DNA of 42,110 nucleotides, taken from positions 1-42,110 of the forward strand of contig NZ_AEJC01000393.1 in assembly GCF_000317595.1 (NCBI RefSeq). Reading direction: 5' to 3'. The notes beneath the pieces were generated by a model. The model ran no database searches. It was not told the DNA's origin and was given only the letters and a program-made list of their open reading frames with translations. Position 1 is the stretch's first letter. Every line of letters starts with the position of its first letter. The position numbers were made by a program, and so were the translations under genes. Of this stretch, positions 25,375 to 32,217 are shown piece by piece. This stretch comes from Streptomyces ipomoeae 91-03 (GTDB taxonomy: Bacteria > Actinomycetota > Actinomycetes > Streptomycetales > Streptomycetaceae).

Positions 25375-25763
25375 CCTTGCCATTGCGGTAGAAGTGATGA
25401 GGTGTCGCTGATCGTCGGCTGTCGGGTGGACGACGCGATTTCAGTTGGCGGTTTCCGCCCAGTTGCTGAAAGCCCGTCACCGCACCGCGGGCACGCGTCC
25501 TACCGCTGGGCGGTGAACTCGCCGGAGCCACCGGGACATACCTTCGAAGTTCCCGTCCGGTGCTGGTACAACGTCTGCACCGTTGAAGGTGAAGGGCACC
25601 TTCACCTTCAACAGGCCCTGCTTCCAGTCATGCGCGCTGCATCCGAGGAACGGCGGGAATCGCAGGACGGGGCAGCCGTTCCGCTGGGGAGTTGCCGCCA
25701 GCTCATCCGTACCTCGCCGCCGACACCCTGACAACAGCCTCCGAACGGCAGCCGCGTGATCTC
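25375..25763. other. Convergent intergenic region with a strong hairpin
   Basis: The 389 bases between the BioF-like and C45 genes contain no recognised gene. Their main feature is the perfect hairpin at 25582-25612. Confidence 0.5.
25582..25612. terminator. Perfect 14-bp hairpin, probable bidirectional terminator
   Basis: GTTGAAGGTGAAGG pairs perfectly with CCTTCACCTTCAAC across a GCA loop. It lies between convergent genes, 207 bases after the BioF-like stop and 151 bases past the C45 stop. No U tract follows on either strand. Confidence 0.6.
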
Positions 25764-26708
25764 TCACTCGGCCTCGCCGATGGTCACGGTGCGGGATCCC
25801 GGAGTGAAGTCGTCGAAGGACTGTTCCCAGGACTCGCCGGGCCAGTAGTAGGTCACGCGGCGCTCAGAGGGCTCGTAGTGGGCGGTGTAGATCGTCCCCT
25901 GGCCCTCTTCGTACGCGGACTGATACAGCGGCGGTTTCAGCATCGCCCTCACGTTCGTGCCCGTCGCGCGCACGGCCCTCAGCCGCTCCTGGGTCCGGGT
26001 GGACCGTTCCTGCTTGTCGGGCACGGGCATGTGCTGGTGGTTGGCGGCGCACGCGTCCGGTGCCAGGATCAGCGGGATGTCCGGTCCCACGTGGACCGTC
26101 ACCGCTTTCTCGGAGTCGACGAGGGTGACGTTCTGAGGGATGCTGATCGGTATGGACCGCAGCCTGGCGATCGCGTCGTCCACGGTGCCGCAGGTCTCCA
26201 GCAGGTAGCGCAGCACGATGAAGATGGCGAACCCGGGGCCGTGGACGAACCGTCCGCCGAAGGTGTGCGAGACCGCGAGCCCGGCATCGTTCATCCCGTC
26301 CAGCAGGCCCCAGGCCGCGACCTGCATGCCGATCACCGGACGGAGGAAGCGTGAGAAGGCGATGGTGCCCTCGTACTGGTCGGGGCTGAAGTCGTAGTTG
26401 CGCAGCAGGGTGCCCCTGTCGCCGATCTGGGTGCAGCTTGCGAAGAACGGCCGCACGGTCGCAAGAGTGAGGAAGGTCTCCCCGCCGGGCCGGTCGAGCT
26501 GATGGGCGAGCCGGTCGAGCACCGGGACCAGTTCCGGCATGTGCGCATGGAAAAGCTTCCGAGCGCGCTCCGCGCCCTCTGAGCTCCCGCTCTCCTCGTT
26601 CATCCAGCCCTCGACAAGCGGCCACAGCGCCTGCGCATGGGCGGTCCATCGCCCGTCGCCACCGTTGCCCAAGTCGAGGGAACGGAAGGCCGCCTGCCGA
26701 TGATTCAC
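25764..26708 (-). CDS. C45 family Ntn-type acyltransferase/hydrolase
   Basis: This protein of about 314 residues is related to acyl-CoA:6-aminopenicillanic acid acyltransferase and other C45 autoproteolytic amidases. The nucleophile is Cys92 in FFASCTQIGDRGTLLRNYDFSP; the Cys-Thr pair followed by the (G/L)RNYD segment is the family signature. Self-cleavage before Cys92 would release a mature beta chain. The later segment GMNDAGLAVSHTFGGR also fits. Such enzymes move acyl groups onto amines or hydrolyse amides. GTG 26708 was chosen because GGGAG lies 8 bases upstream; an in-frame GTG further up at 26795 lacks good spacing. It may trim or transfer the acyl group of the cluster product; this is inference. 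Confidence 0.8.
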   Translation of the reverse strand: MNHRQAAFRSLDLGNGGDGRWTAHAQALWPLVEGWMNEESGSSEGAERARKLFHAHMPELVPVLDRLAHQLDRPGGETFLTLATVRPFFASCTQIGDRGTLLRNYDFSPDQYEGTIAFSRFLRPVIGMQVAAWGLLDGMNDAGLAVSHTFGGRFVHGPGFAIFIVLRYLLETCGTVDDAIARLRSIPISIPQNVTLVDSEKAVTVHVGPDIPLILAPDACAANHQHMPVPDKQERSTRTQERLRAVRATGTNVRAMLKPPLYQSAYEEGQGTIYTAHYEPSERRVTYYWPGESWEQSFDDFTPGSRTVTIGEAE

Positions 26709-26830
26709 GGTTGCCACTCCCTTGGAAGGTCGTGCGAACTGGCGGAATTTTAGGTTGTCAGTGATGTCACGAGCAATGGGCTGCTCACATGACACCTCCG
26801 ACTCAAATTTTCAAGGCGCGGAATTGGAGG

Positions 26831-26843
26831 CTGGGATTCCCAG
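26831..26843. promoter_or_regulatory. 13-bp perfect palindrome upstream of the C45 gene
   Basis: CTGGGATTCCCAG is perfectly symmetric and lies about 125 bases upstream of the C45 start. It resembles the CTnGGGAnnTCCCnAG operator reported for PAS-LuxR activators such as PimM, but its centre is shorter. It may be an operator or a chance palindrome. Confidence 0.3.
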
Positions 26844-26865
26844 AGATGCGGAGGATAGTGACAGG

Positions 26866-26925
26866 CAGTGAGCCTTTTCCAGTAATGGATCACGACAGTG
26901 AGCCTTTCCCAGTAATGGATCACGA
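26866..26925. repeat. Tandem duplicated insertion-sequence end
   Basis: Two 30-bp units start CAGTGAGCCTTT (26866 and 26896) and differ at one base. A third, more diverged copy (27893-27922) begins the second element copy. The inner unit is the left end of the intact element; the outer is a solitary end left by a lost or rearranged copy. Confidence 0.8.
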
Positions 26926-27892
26926 CAGTGTGTGATCGTTCAGATGGTGCGGTCGTACTCGAGTTGGAGCAGGACGAGGGCTGCGGCGGCGATCTTCGTG
27001 ATGCGGCTGGGGTCGAGGCTGACCCTGTGCAGGGCCTTGAAGGTCGTCTTGAGCAGGGAGTTGGCGCGCTCACAGACAACGTGGATGCCGCGGATGACCT
27101 TGTTGTACGTCTGCTGGGCCTCGGTCAGCTCGCCTCCGGCGGGCTTCTTGACGGGGTGGCGGAAGCCGTCGCCGACGTTCTCGTAGCCGAGGTCGACCAG
27201 GGTCGGCATGTCCAGCTCGGCCGCGATGCGGTTGAGCGCCTCGACCAGTCCGTGGTGGCGGGCGCAGGTGGTGTCGTGCTCCCGGCCCGGCCGTACCGGC
27301 GAGACCCAGATCGGCCAGCCATCCGGCGTGGCGATGACCTGCACGTTCCCGCCATGGTGCTTGTGTTTTCCGGACCACCAGAGGTCTGCTCCGTTGGGGC
27401 CCGGAGCGGCGACGCGGTCGGTGCGGATGACGGTGCCGTCGAGGTTCAGATGCGTCAGCCCGGCCGCCTTCGCACGCTCCAGCGCGGTCGCCAGGTCCGG
27501 TGCTCCGGCCGCCAGAACGGTCAGCCCCTCGTGGAGGTAGCGGTAGGAGGTGGAGGCTGACAGGCCGTTGTCACGGGCGAGTTGGGCCAGCCGGGTGCCG
27601 TCGAGGAACCAGCGCAGCACGAATACCGCCTGCTTGAAGCAGCCCAGCGCACGCCGCCCCTTGCGGGTCCTGGCCACGATCCGGTGGTCGCGCAGCAGCC
27701 GGGCCAGGTGCTCGGCGGTGGACCGCTTCACATCGAGCACGGCGGTGTATGTGACACTGGTCGGCACGTGAGGCCCTCGGTCGGATCTTTCTGTCGCAAG
27801 ATCGTTCCTACCAGGGGCCTTACGCCTGCCCGGACTTGGGGATACCACTCCCCGCGCTCACGGACGGTGGCCGACGGTTACTGGGAACAGCT
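26901..27892 (-). mobile_element. IS5-like (DDE_Tnp_4) insertion sequence, intact copy
   Basis: The left end AGCCTTTCCCAGTAA (26901 onward) and the right end TTACTGGGAACAGCT (27878-27892) are inverted repeats with two mismatches. The element is about 990 bp and contains one transposase gene. Sequence CAGTG borders both sides, consistent with a short duplication or with tandem insertion of copies. Exact edges are approximate. Confidence 0.75.
26940..27767 (-). CDS. DDE_Tnp_4 family transposase
   Basis: This 275-residue transposase starts at GTG 27767 (VPTSVTYTAVLDVKRSTAEH). An N-terminal helix-turn-helix region is followed by the DDE core: HLNLDGTVIRTDR (first Asp), TLVDLGYENVGDGFRHP (second Asp) and GIHVVCERANSLLKTTFKAL (Glu). 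The C-terminus ITKIAAAALVLLQLEYDRTI is typical of the family widespread in Streptomyces. The frame is uninterrupted, so it may be active. A degenerate second copy follows immediately upstream on the same strand. Confidence 0.9.
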   Translation of the reverse strand: MPTSVTYTAVLDVKRSTAEHLARLLRDHRIVARTRKGRRALGCFKQAVFVLRWFLDGTRLAQLARDNGLSASTSYRYLHEGLTVLAAGAPDLATALERAKAAGLTHLNLDGTVIRTDRVAAPGPNGADLWWSGKHKHHGGNVQVIATPDGWPIWVSPVRPGREHDTTCARHHGLVEALNRIAAELDMPTLVDLGYENVGDGFRHPVKKPAGGELTEAQQTYNKVIRGIHVVCERANSLLKTTFKALHRVSLDPSRITKIAAAALVLLQLEYDRTI

Positions 27893-28214
27893 CAGTGAGT
27901 CTTTGCCAGTAACGGATTATGACGTTCTGTGATTGATCAGATGGTGCGGTCGTACTCGAGCTGGAGCAGGACGAGGGCTGCGGCGGCGATCTTGAATGCG
28001 GCTGGGGTCGAGGCTGACCCGGCGCAGGGCCTTGAAGGTAATCTTGAGCAGGGAGTTGGCAGACCCCGTGGATGCCGCCGATGACCTTGTTGTAGGTCTG
28101 CTTGGCCTCGGTCAGTTCGCCACCGACGGGCTTCTTGTGCGGGTGGCGGAAGCCGTCGCCGACGTTCTCGTAGCCGAGGTCGACGAGGGTCGGCATGTCC
28201 AGCTCGACGGCGAT
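27893..28214 (-). pseudogene. Decayed second copy of the same insertion sequence
   Basis: From the left end (27893) through GYENVGDGFRHPHKKP to AVELDMPTLV this tracks the intact copy but carries small deletions that break the frame. It stops about one third into the transposase, near 28214. At that point the sequence switches abruptly to a LysR-type coding sequence on the plus strand. Confidence 0.8.
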
Positions 28215-28216
28215 CG

Positions 28217-28993
28217 AGAGGCGATCTGACGGGCGAACTCGTCGTGGTCGGCTCAACACGCCTGGCGACCAACCAGCTTGCCGCCGCCCTGGGCGAATTG
28301 CGTCGCATTCATCCGCGCCTGCAGGTGACCCTCGTCGAGGAACCCGCGCCGGTGGGGATGGAACACCTCGACCGCCTGGGCGCGGTCGATCTGGTGCTGT
28401 ACCACAGCCTCACTCCCGAGTGCGGCTACGACGCCTACGAACTGGGTGAGGAGCTCTATGCCGCGATCCTCCCGGCCCACCACCCCTTGCACCGGGCCGC
28501 CTGAGTAGGGTTGGAGGACCTGGCCAGTGAAGGCTGGGTGCGGTTCACCCGCGGCAGCCTTCTGGACGAACAACTCGGCCAGATCCTGAAGGACGCCGGA
28601 CTCACCGCCGCGGCCGTGGCCCGCGCATCCCGGATCTCCAGAGCGGTACGACTGGTCGCCCACGGCCTGGGCGTGACCATGATCCCAGCCTCCGCCGTCC
28701 CCCTCCCCTGCACCCGCTTGGCCAAGCCACTGACCCCCGCCCTCTCCGAACGGGTCCTGGCCGGCCTGCGCCGAGACCCGGGACCTGCCGAAACCGCCCT
28801 GCTGGACCTGCTCCGACAACAGGACTGGTCAAATCCGGCTACCGTCGGCAGCGCGACGCCCCACTTGGCGGCCTCTGGGGGACCGGCAGGTCGGCTTCCC
28901 GCCCGGCCTGCCGGGCTCGTCCGCACTCGGTCATCTGCCCTCGGGCAAGTCCACCGCGAACTCCCCGGAGGGGGGTACCCCCGGCCTGGCTGA
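28217..28993 (+). pseudogene. LysR-type regulator pseudogene, no DNA-binding domain
   Basis: The frame starts in the effector-binding domain (GDLTGELVVVGSTRLATNQL, LGELRRIHPRLQVTLVEEPA, ELYAAILPAHHPLHRAA). It meets an in-frame TGA at 28502 and continues in the same frame (VGLEDLASEGWVRFTRGSLL, LVAHGLGVTMIPASAVPL). The N-terminal helix-turn-helix is absent, replaced by the insertion-sequence copy. Either defect alone would inactivate it. The C-terminal extension after about 28850 is not LysR-like. Confidence 0.8.
28971..28982. repeat. Palindrome GGGGGTACCCCC
   Basis: A perfect 12-bp palindrome flanked by CCCCGGAG and GGCC. Similar GGGGGTACCCCC-type repeats are common between Streptomyces genes. 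No function is visible. Confidence 0.4.
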
Positions 28994-29189
28994 TCCTGGC
29001 CGCCACCGTCTACAACCTCACTTCATGCCGTCCAGTCTCAAGGACAACCGTGCCCCGCGCCTGGCACCGCTGCCGGGAGATCCTGCAGAACACCATGCGG
29101 TCCGCGCCGCTCGACATGGCGGCCCAGCCCGCAGGAGGGCAAGCGCGTCTGCCGACGCTCAAGCTGCATAGACGCTGACGTGTTCGACC

Positions 29190-29215
29190 GTGCTGGTTCT
29201 GTGCTGACTTGGATT
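29190..29215 (+). repeat. Dispersed direct repeat, copy B (partner at 9374)
   Basis: GTGCTGGTTCTGTGCTGACT followed by TGGAT; one mismatch to the copy at 9374-9399. Same orientation, 19.8 kb apart, bracketing the pyrrole cluster. Confidence 0.65.
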
Positions 29216-29257
29216 TCACAAGAGCCCGTTTCTGCAGGTGGGAGCGTTGTGGTGAAC

Positions 29258-29276
29258 GTTCCGGTTCAATGTGTAA
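29258..29276 (+). repeat. Echo of the 3' end of ychF
   Basis: GTTCCGGTTCAATGTGTAA matches the last 19 bases of ychF (7268-7286) at 17 of 19 positions, including the stop codon register (FRFNV-stop). A terminator-like stem resembling that of ychF follows at 29315-29344. It may be a duplicated integration site or a chance match. Confidence 0.35.
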
Positions 29277-29452
29277 TCGGAAAATTACTGTACGTTAATG
29301 CGATGCGTGGATCCGGGGTCGAGCCCTCTCGGGAGCTCGGCCCCTTCCGTGTTGTTGGGCGAGCGATACCCTTCGACGGCGGCGCTGTCGAGGTAGTCTT
29401 ACTATTTCGAATAGCTCACATCTGCATACCGAGAGTGCAGCCGATGAGCTAG

Positions 29453-30865
29453 TAGGGCTTGGTTATCTTGGATGGGGAATAGCGTGTCGGCCTCGCGGGG
29501 GTGAGGGCCATGACCCCGCAGGAGCTGGTGGAGGCCCAGGACCGGCTGGCGGCGTTCGCGGCCGAGGTGTTCGCCCCGCTGGGGCGGGTTGACCGGCGGC
29601 GGTGGGGCGAGCGGTATGTGCGGGGGCTGCTCGGCGAGGGGCGGCGCAAGTCGATGGAGCCGATGGCGGCCCGGCTGGGGGTGGACCGGCAGGGGCTGCA
29701 GCAGTTCCTGGCCGACTCCCCGTGGTCGTACCAGATGGTGCTGGCCGAGGTGGCCTGGAGGATGGAGCCGGTCATCCGCCCGGATGCCTGGGTGGTCGAT
29801 GACGTGTCCTTCCCCGAGGACGGGCACGCCTCCCCGGGCGTGGCCGCGCAGTGCTGCGGGGCGTTGGGCAAAACCGCGAACTGCCAGGTCGCGCCGAGCG
29901 TGCACCTGGTCACCGATGCCGCCTCCTGCCCGGTGAACCGGCGGCTGTTCCTGCCGGCCGCGTGGGATGCGGCCGCCGCGCCCGCCGAGGAGGCCGGCCG
30001 GGCGGAGCACAGGCGGCGCCGGGCCCGGATCCCCGCCGGCGTGGGGCATGCCGAGAAGTGGCAGCTGGCCGTCGACATGGTCGACGAGCTGCGCTGCTGG
30101 GGCCTGGAGCCGCCGCTGGTGGTGGCCGACGAGGGCTACGGGCAGGACGGGGCCTTCCGCGAGGCGCTGACCGAGCGCGGCATCGCCTACGTGGTCGGGG
30201 CGCGCTCGGACACCGCGGTCCTGCCCGAGACCGCCACGCGCACCGCCCCTGCCTGGTCGGGCACCGGCCGCAAGCCCGTTGTGCGCTACCGGGACCAGCC
30301 CGTCGCGGTGCGCGAGCTGGTCCTGGGCATCGGGCGCGGCGCCCTGCACCGGGTGACCTGGCGCCAGGGCTCCAAGGGGCCGCTGCGCTCGCGGTTCGCC
30401 GCACTGCGGGTGCGCCCGGCCGGGGTCCGCCTGCGCCGGGCGCACCGGGGCGCGGACCTTCCGGTGTGCTGGCTGCTGGCCGAGTGGCCCGCCGGGGAGG
30501 AACAGCCGGTGAAGTACTGGCTGTCCACCCTGCCGGCTGACACCCCGCTGCGGCACCTGGTGCGTGCGGCGAAGATCCGCTGGCGGGTGGAGCACGACTA
30601 CCGGGAACTGAAGACCGCCCTGGGACTGGGCCACTTCGAAGGCCGCACCTTCAACGGCTTCCTGCGGCACGTCACCCTGGCCTCGGTGGCGCAGGCGTTC
30701 TGCACCCTGGAGCGGCTGTGCCCGCCAGCAGCGGCCACGGCCTGACGACCTACCAGGTTGTGGCCGAGCTCCAAGTCCTCCTCGTCTGCTGGGCAGGAAC
30801 ATGCCCCACCTGCCGAAGACCCTGGACCCGATACGACACGCCGGCCCCAACCTAACCAAGCCCTA
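29453..30865 (+). mobile_element. IS701-family insertion sequence, complete
   Basis: The inverted ends TAGGGCTTGGTTA (29453-29465) and TAACCAAGCCCTA (30853-30865) are perfect. CTAG is duplicated on both sides (29449-29452 and 30866-30869), the typical 4-bp target of this family. The length is 1413 bp with one transposase gene. It splits a P-loop ATPase gene that ran on the opposite strand. Confidence 0.92.
29510..30745 (+). CDS. IS701-family transposase
   Basis: This 411-residue transposase has an N-terminal region LAAFAAEVFAPLGRVDRRRWGERYVRGLL, then WVVDDVSFPEDGHASPGVAAQCCGALGKTANCQV with the first catalytic Asp. LVVADEGYGQDGAFREAL has the second Asp, and RWRVEHDYRELKTALGLGHFEGR has the Glu of the DDE triad. 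The order and spacing are typical of IS701 (DDE_5 superfamily). GTG 29501 is an alternative start nine bases upstream. The frame is complete, so the element may still move. Confidence 0.93.
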   Translation: MTPQELVEAQDRLAAFAAEVFAPLGRVDRRRWGERYVRGLLGEGRRKSMEPMAARLGVDRQGLQQFLADSPWSYQMVLAEVAWRMEPVIRPDAWVVDDVSFPEDGHASPGVAAQCCGALGKTANCQVAPSVHLVTDAASCPVNRRLFLPAAWDAAAAPAEEAGRAEHRRRRARIPAGVGHAEKWQLAVDMVDELRCWGLEPPLVVADEGYGQDGAFREALTERGIAYVVGARSDTAVLPETATRTAPAWSGTGRKPVVRYRDQPVAVRELVLGIGRGALHRVTWRQGSKGPLRSRFAALRVRPAGVRLRRAHRGADLPVCWLLAEWPAGEEQPVKYWLSTLPADTPLRHLVRAAKIRWRVEHDYRELKTALGLGHFEGRTFNGFLRHVTLASVAQAFCTLERLCPPAAATA

Positions 30866-31026
30866 CTAGTTCACTGCTCACCATTGTTTTCCCGATGCCC
30901 ACTCGCCCGTTGAGTACAACCGGTACGCCGTCGTCTGCCCGGTCCAGAACCCAGGAAGCAATTCGTCCACCAGTTCGGACCTTCCGAGGAAACTTGGATC
31001 GCGGTGCGGGAGCGCAAAACTCTCGT

Positions 31027-32217
31027 TCATCTGTGCATGTCCCTGAGCCACTCGCTGTTCGACTTCAGATGCCGCAGGTTGACCCATTCCTGGGCGAGGC
31101 GATCTTCGCCGCACAACAGCGCGGTCGCCATGGCCTGGTGCGAAGGATCAAGCCATCGGACTCGGCCGGTTGCCTGCTGTGTCGTAAGGCGTCTCTCCTT
31201 GCGCGGCAACGGGGTGCCGATGCCAAGCAGCGCGTCATAGAGCCCGACCGCAGGCAGAACTGCGGGGAGGTTGTTGTCCTTGGCGGCCTCCTTGGCAGCC
31301 GCCGCCGGGATCGACAATCCGGTCGGGTCGAGGTCGCCGAAGTAGCGGATCTCCGCGATCTTGCCGCGTCGAAGCATCTTGACACCGGCGAGTGAGGCCA
31401 AGAACGAACTTCCCATCCCACAGGCCACGTAGCCGACTGCGTGGTCCTTCATCCCGTCCAACGCCTCTATCAACGACCAGCATGTGGTGACGTTCTCTAC
31501 GACCAGGAGAATGTCACCGTCGCCGATGCGCCCGTAGTAACCGTCGCTCTCTGCGATGAGTCTCTCAGTGAGGATTTGAGGCGGCGCTGAATACATTTGC
31601 AATAGTTTGTACAGAGCTTCCCGGTCTGAGAAGAACGGACCGCCCAACTCGTCGAACGCCTTTTCTTCGGCATCGAACCATCCCGAATAGGTGCGACTGC
31701 CGAAGATGTCAAGAGCACGCTCACGTTTCGGCGCAGGTTTCATGTCAGGCTCGGAGAGGAGCCAGTTGTTGACCGCGCGGTAGCCGATCCGGGTTCTGGG
31801 CGCGGCGTTGTCCCAGTACCCGGCCACCTTGCGCATGTTCGGATGCAAGGGTGGAAGAGGCTCCCGCACCTTCATCGCCGCCTGGTGGGTGGGCAGCACC
31901 CACACGCCCTTTGGCAACGGAATTCTCTCCCCGTCGTCGCCCTTCATCGCCGTGATGGCCCCGCACTCGTACAGCTCGTCCAGATGACGGCTCAGAACCA
32001 CCGACTCCAGCTCGTCCTCCACCTTCGGATGGGGCACCGTACGGAAGACACGGCGCAACTCCGGCAGAGAGACGCGCGTCTTACGTGTGCCGTCCCATTT
32101 CTTCTGCGAACGGGCGTGTTCGTGAAGCGCGCTCAGCAGGTCACGCGCGGGACGACTCAGATCGGTCAACGCTCTCTTCCTCGGGATCCTGGTGGTGGTT
32201 ATTCTCTGCGTCGGCAC
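31027..32217 (-). CDS. jetD: JetD-like nuclease subunit of a Wadjet-like system (DUF2220/TOPRIM)
   Basis: This 396-residue protein matches JetD/MksG, the TOPRIM nuclease that cuts DNA once the SMC motor has closed a plasmid loop. The N-terminal half is winged-helix-like (RHLDELYECGAITAMKGDDGERIPLPKGVWVL). The C-terminal half is the TOPRIM-like DUF2220 fold, with the catalytic Glu241 in ILLVVENVTTCW and Asp295/Asp297 in RYFGDLDPTGL. No known-inactivating change is visible. The GTG start at 32217 overlaps jetC by 77 bases; a later TTG start is possible. Its stop overlaps the ATG of the next (broken) ATPase gene. Assignment rests on TOPRIM motifs plus gene order. Confidence 0.82.
   Translation of the reverse strand: MPTQRITTTRIPRKRALTDLSRPARDLLSALHEHARSQKKWDGTRKTRVSLPELRRVFRTVPHPKVEDELESVVLSRHLDELYECGAITAMKGDDGERIPLPKGVWVLPTHQAAMKVREPLPPLHPNMRKVAGYWDNAAPRTRIGYRAVNNWLLSEPDMKPAPKRERALDIFGSRTYSGWFDAEEKAFDELGGPFFSDREALYKLLQMYSAPPQILTERLIAESDGYYGRIGDGDILLVVENVTTCWSLIEALDGMKDHAVGYVACGMGSSFLASLAGVKMLRRGKIAEIRYFGDLDPTGLSIPAAAAKEAAKDNNLPAVLPAVGLYDALLGIGTPLPRKERRLTTQQATGRVRWLDPSHQAMATALLCGEDRLAQEWVNLRHLKSNSEWLRDMHR

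Larger units (their letters stand above)
28994..29401. other. Gene-poor stretch with scars, no intact gene
   Basis: Before it, GWLILAATVYNLTS (28986-29028, plus strand) resembles a conserved transposase C-terminal segment (xWLVLAxxxxNLTRA) but nothing continues it. The stretch then carries the second copy of the dispersed repeat (29190-29215), a ychF-end-like sequence (29258-29276) and a stem resembling the ychF terminator (29315-29344). Confidence 0.45.
29402..31030 (-). pseudogene. P-loop ATPase gene, fifth gene of the Jet operon, frameshifted and split by IS701
   Basis: ATG 31030 overlaps the jetD stop (ATGA). The first frame reads MNESFALPHRDPSFLGRSEL. After a one-base shift near 30970 the next frame reads RIASWVLDRADDGVPVVLNG then RVGIGKTMVSSEL, with the Walker A GRVGIGKT. 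The IS701 lies right after this. Counting CTAG once, the frame continues on the other side (29448-29402) as AHRLHSRYADVSYSK-stop. The order 'GR-E-L ... VVLxGxxGIGKT ... LAHRLHSRY' is that of STAND/NB-ARC-like ATPases. Only the start of the protein survives. Confidence 0.7.

Noticed and set aside
29402..30859. A 485-codon minus-strand frame across the IS701 element
   Set aside because: Shadow of the IS701 transposase; only its last residues (AHRLHSRYADVSYSK) are real, as the tail of the split ATPase gene.
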